A stretch of DNA of 6,198 bases from Phycisphaerae bacterium (GTDB lineage Bacteria; Planctomycetota; Phycisphaerae; JAJVII01), in assembly GCA_028706835.1 (NCBI GenBank), contig JAQTVL010000277.1, positions 1 to 6,198 on the forward strand, written 5' to 3'. A program made the translations under genes and the position numbers. The notes below the pieces were generated by a model. That model saw nothing but the letters and a program-made list of their open reading frames with translations, was not told where the DNA came from and did not search any database. This document shows positions 4,023-6,198 of this stretch, piece by piece (positions within the stretch are counted from its first letter, which is position 1; each line of letters starts with the position of its first letter).

Positions 4023-6198
4023 ATGACTGAACGCGAACTCATCGGCAAGCTTCATTCGATCCGCACCCGCGCACGAGCCATGCTGCTGCTCTACGGCGTC
4101 GGGCTGCTCATCGCGGTCGGCGTCGCGGCTTTCATGCTGCCCGTCGCCATCGACTGGGTCTTCCGGCTGCCCGGCGTGCTTCGGCTGATGATCACAGTTG
4201 CGCTGCTCGGCGTGCTGGGCTACTCGGTCTGGCGATTCATCTACCTGCCGATCCGGGCCCGCATCTCGCTGGACGACGTGGCGATCAAGCTCGAAGCGAG
4301 GTTCCCCGAGTTCAACGACCGGCTGGCGTCGGCTGTCAACTTCATCACGCACCCGGGCGGGCAGGGCAACGTGTCGCCCATGCTGGTGAACGAGGTGGTC
4401 AAGTCCAGTGGCGACAGCACGCGCAGCGTGCCGCTGGCCAAAGTGCTCACCCTCAAGGCTACCTCGCTTGGCGTGATGCTGGGCGTGATCGGGGCCGCGC
4501 TGTTGCTGTGCGTGCTGACGGTCGCCCCGAACTGGGCGAGGCACGGCTTCGGGCGAATGATGTGGCCGCTGACCAATGAGCAATGGCCCCGCAGTTTCCA
4601 GATCGACTCGATGACCGGCAGCAAGGCGGTCCCGGTCGGCGACACGTTTGCGGTGAAGATGCGGCTGGTCGGCCACGAGGGCGTGAGCGGCAAGGCCTAC
4701 GTCTACTTCAAGTTCGAGGGCGAGCGGACGTGGACGCAGAAGAAACTGCTGACGAAGACCGACGGCGGCGAGACCGTGTACTACCTCGAAGACCCGTTCA
4801 AGAACCTCCAGGAGACGTTCAGCTACCGGTTCGGCGTGACCGAAGGGATGCTTTATCTGACCGACAGCGAGGTCAGCTCGCAGGTGTTCACGGTGAAGGT
4901 GGTCCAGCGGCCGAAAGTGCAGGAGGCGACTTACCAGATCCTGCCGCCGAAGTATCTGCGCGACCCGGCCAGCCAGCCCGACCAGCAGTGGAGCAGCCCC
5001 CGGCCGATCACCGGCGGCGTGATCAACGTGCTCTACGGCTCGAAACTGCGGCTGGAGATGACGGTGAACGATCGGCCGCTGAGTTCGGCGGCTGCGTTCA
5101 CGATGAGCTATTCGCCGAGCAACCAGGCGGCGTCGGAGAAGGAAGTGCCGGCGAAGATCGAGCCGGTGGCCGCGGCGCCGGGCAAGGAGCGGGTGTACCA
5201 CTACGAGCGCGACGTGACGGAGGACTTCCACGTCTCGCCGAAGCTGATCGACGCGGACGGCTTTAACAACGAGTACGGCGGGTACATGACGGAATATTCC
5301 GTCAAGGTGAGCCTGGATGAAGGGCCGCGCATCCTGCTGAACCTCGAGCCGGAAGACCGGGCGGAACAGTCGATGGCGCCGGACGCGGCGGTGCAGGTGC
5401 GGCTGCGGGCGAGCGACGATTACCATGTGGCGGCGACGCGGCTGATCATCCGCCGCGGCGATGCCAAGGACGCGCCGGAAGAGGCGATTGACCTGGCGGG
5501 CACGCGGCAGGAGGCGGAAACCACCGCCTCCATCCGCGACGTGGTGCTGGCCAAGTATACGCTGGAACTGGCGGGGCTGAACGCCAAGCCCGGCGACGTG
5601 CTCGTGCTCCAGGGCAAGACGCGGGACAACTTCGACCCGGCCCATGAGGCGGCCAGCGACCTGCGGAAGATTCGCGTGATCAGCCGGGAGGACATGATCC
5701 GCGAGATCGAGGCGATTATTAAGACGCTGCCGAATGAGATTCGGCAGATCATCAAGCGCGAAGAGGGCGTGTATGACGACACCAACAAGCTGATCGGCGA
5801 TCTGAACAAGCGGCCTGCGGACGGCAACGACGTCAAGACGTTTGACAATCTGTCCGGCCGGCAGGGCGATATCCGCGGCCAGGCGGGTCGGCTGGAGGAC
5901 AAGGTCCAGCAGGTGACCAAGCGGATGGCGGACAACAAGCTGGACGATGCAAATCTGAAAGACCAGCTTGGCAAGATCAAGGACGCCGTCGGCGAGGCGA
6001 AGGGCACGATGAGCGAGGCCGAGAAGAAGCTGGCCGAGGCGGCCGGTATGCTCGGCGATGCGAAGACTAAGGGCCAGCAAGGTCAACAGGGCCAGCAGGG
6101 TCAACAGGGCCAGCAGGGTCAACAGGGTCAACAAGGCCAGCAGGGTCAGCAAGGCCAGCAGGGTCAACAAGGCCAGCAGGGTCAGCAGGGCCAACAGG
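4023..6198 (+). CDS. DUF4175-like membrane protein with coiled coil and GQQ repeats (3' end outside window)
   Basis: The frame starts at ATG 4023 (protein begins MTERELIGKL) and stays open for 725 codons to the window edge. Hydrophobic helices lie at about residues 19-43, 51-70 and 142-168. The basic N-terminus (R14, R16, R18) suggests it is cytoplasmic, so the region after helix 3 would be extracytoplasmic. Between helices 2 and 3 is a conserved-looking segment, LDDVAIKLEARFPEFNDRLA (83-102). Residues about 190-300 and 430-550 look beta-rich and Ig-like; a tract near 298-312 (RPKVQEATYQILPPKYL) recalls the RP-x-tyrosine-proline strand of DUF4175-type proteins. Residues 553-683 are charged, heptad-like and probably a coiled coil. 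From residue 684 the protein is a pure Gly-Gln-Gln repeat. This layout (three N-terminal helices, beta domains, coiled coil, Gln/Gly-rich tail) matches DUF4175-type proteins as I know them from proteobacteria and planctomycetes. Function is unknown; the two neighbouring genes suggest a shared envelope complex. The assignment rests on architecture, so it is moderate. Confidence 0.85.
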   Translation, partial: MTERELIGKLHSIRTRARAMLLLYGVGLLIAVGVAAFMLPVAIDWVFRLPGVLRLMITVALLGVLGYSVWRFIYLPIRARISLDDVAIKLEARFPEFNDRLASAVNFITHPGGQGNVSPMLVNEVVKSSGDSTRSVPLAKVLTLKATSLGVMLGVIGAALLLCVLTVAPNWARHGFGRMMWPLTNEQWPRSFQIDSMTGSKAVPVGDTFAVKMRLVGHEGVSGKAYVYFKFEGERTWTQKKLLTKTDGGETVYYLEDPFKNLQETFSYRFGVTEGMLYLTDSEVSSQVFTVKVVQRPKVQEATYQILPPKYLRDPASQPDQQWSSPRPITGGVINVLYGSKLRLEMTVNDRPLSSAAAFTMSYSPSNQAASEKEVPAKIEPVAAAPGKERVYHYERDVTEDFHVSPKLIDADGFNNEYGGYMTEYSVKVSLDEGPRILLNLEPEDRAEQSMAPDAAVQVRLRASDDYHVAATRLIIRRGDAKDAPEEAIDLAGTRQEAETTASIRDVVLAKYTLELAGLNAKPGDVLVLQGKTRDNFDPAHEAASDLRKIRVISREDMIREIEAIIKTLPNEIRQIIKREEGVYDDTNKLIGDLNKRPADGNDVKTFDNLSGRQGDIRGQAGRLEDKVQQVTKRMADNKLDDANLKDQLGKIKDAVGEAKGTMSEAEKKLAEAAGMLGDAKTKGQQGQQGQQGQQGQQGQQGQQGQQGQQGQQGQQGQQGQQGQQ
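6072..6198 (+). repeat. In-frame Gly-Gln-Gln tandem repeat (9-base unit, at least 14 copies)
   Basis: From 6072 to 6197 there are 14 uninterrupted units of GGY-CAR-CAR, all translating to Gly-Gln-Gln, and the repeat runs off the window at a further G. The glycine codon alternates GGC/GGT from unit to unit apart from one break at units 6-7 (both GGT), which gives an 18-base higher-order period; units 3-4 and 5-6 are identical 18-mers. That pattern points to growth by duplication of 18-base blocks with later synonymous drift. The peptide is probably a flexible, disordered hydrophilic linker or tail. On the reverse strand the same DNA reads Leu-Leu-Ala/Leu-Leu-Thr. Confidence 0.95.

Noticed and set aside
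3792..6194. An 800-codon reverse-strand frame
   Set aside because: It lies opposite the forward DUF4175-like gene, has a His/Arg/Leu-rich composition typical of an antisense reading of GC-rich coding DNA, starts in the complement of the GQQ repeat and ends in intergenic repeats.
6072..6198. Collagen-like Gly-X-Y domain
   Set aside because: GQQ fits Gly-X-Y formally, but there is no proline at all and the tract follows a coiled coil, so a low-complexity linker is the simpler reading.

Overview
The window is GC-rich and reads as part of one co-directional gene cluster on the + strand. It holds three genes for membrane-anchored proteins: the 3' end of a BatA-like protein, a complete VWA-domain protein, and the 5' part of a DUF4175-like protein. 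I recognise this gene set from Planctomycetes-type genomes, where such genes usually follow a MoxR-type AAA ATPase and a DUF58 protein. The intergenic repeats and the weak ribosome binding site of gene 2 fit the same group. The assignment to Planctomycetes, perhaps Phycisphaerae, is inference from gene content; no marker gene is present.

Layout: bases 1-800 are the end of the BatA-like gene. Bases 801-903 are a short spacer filled mostly by a heptad-phased inverted repeat. Bases 904-3465 are the complete 853-residue VWA protein, with an intact metal-binding motif, a cysteine-free glutamine-amidotransferase-like segment, and membrane helices at both ends. Bases 3466-4022 hold no believable gene; they are a mosaic of inverted and short tandem repeats, including an 88-bp double hairpin. 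Bases 4023-6198 are a third gene, open at the window edge. It starts behind a good Shine-Dalgarno sequence and encodes three membrane helices, a large extracytoplasmic region, a probable coiled coil and then at least 14 Gly-Gln-Gln repeats. The long reverse-strand frame over the same DNA is a shadow of this gene.

All three proteins appear to place large domains outside the cytoplasmic membrane. Together they look like a cell-envelope module related to the Bat (aerotolerance) and MoxR-VWA systems. Their substrate and function are unknown. The cluster type is familiar, so I do not claim a new system. The least explained parts are the two repeat-filled spacers. In the 88-bp element the two arms differ at exactly two positions, and those two changes pair with each other inside each arm.
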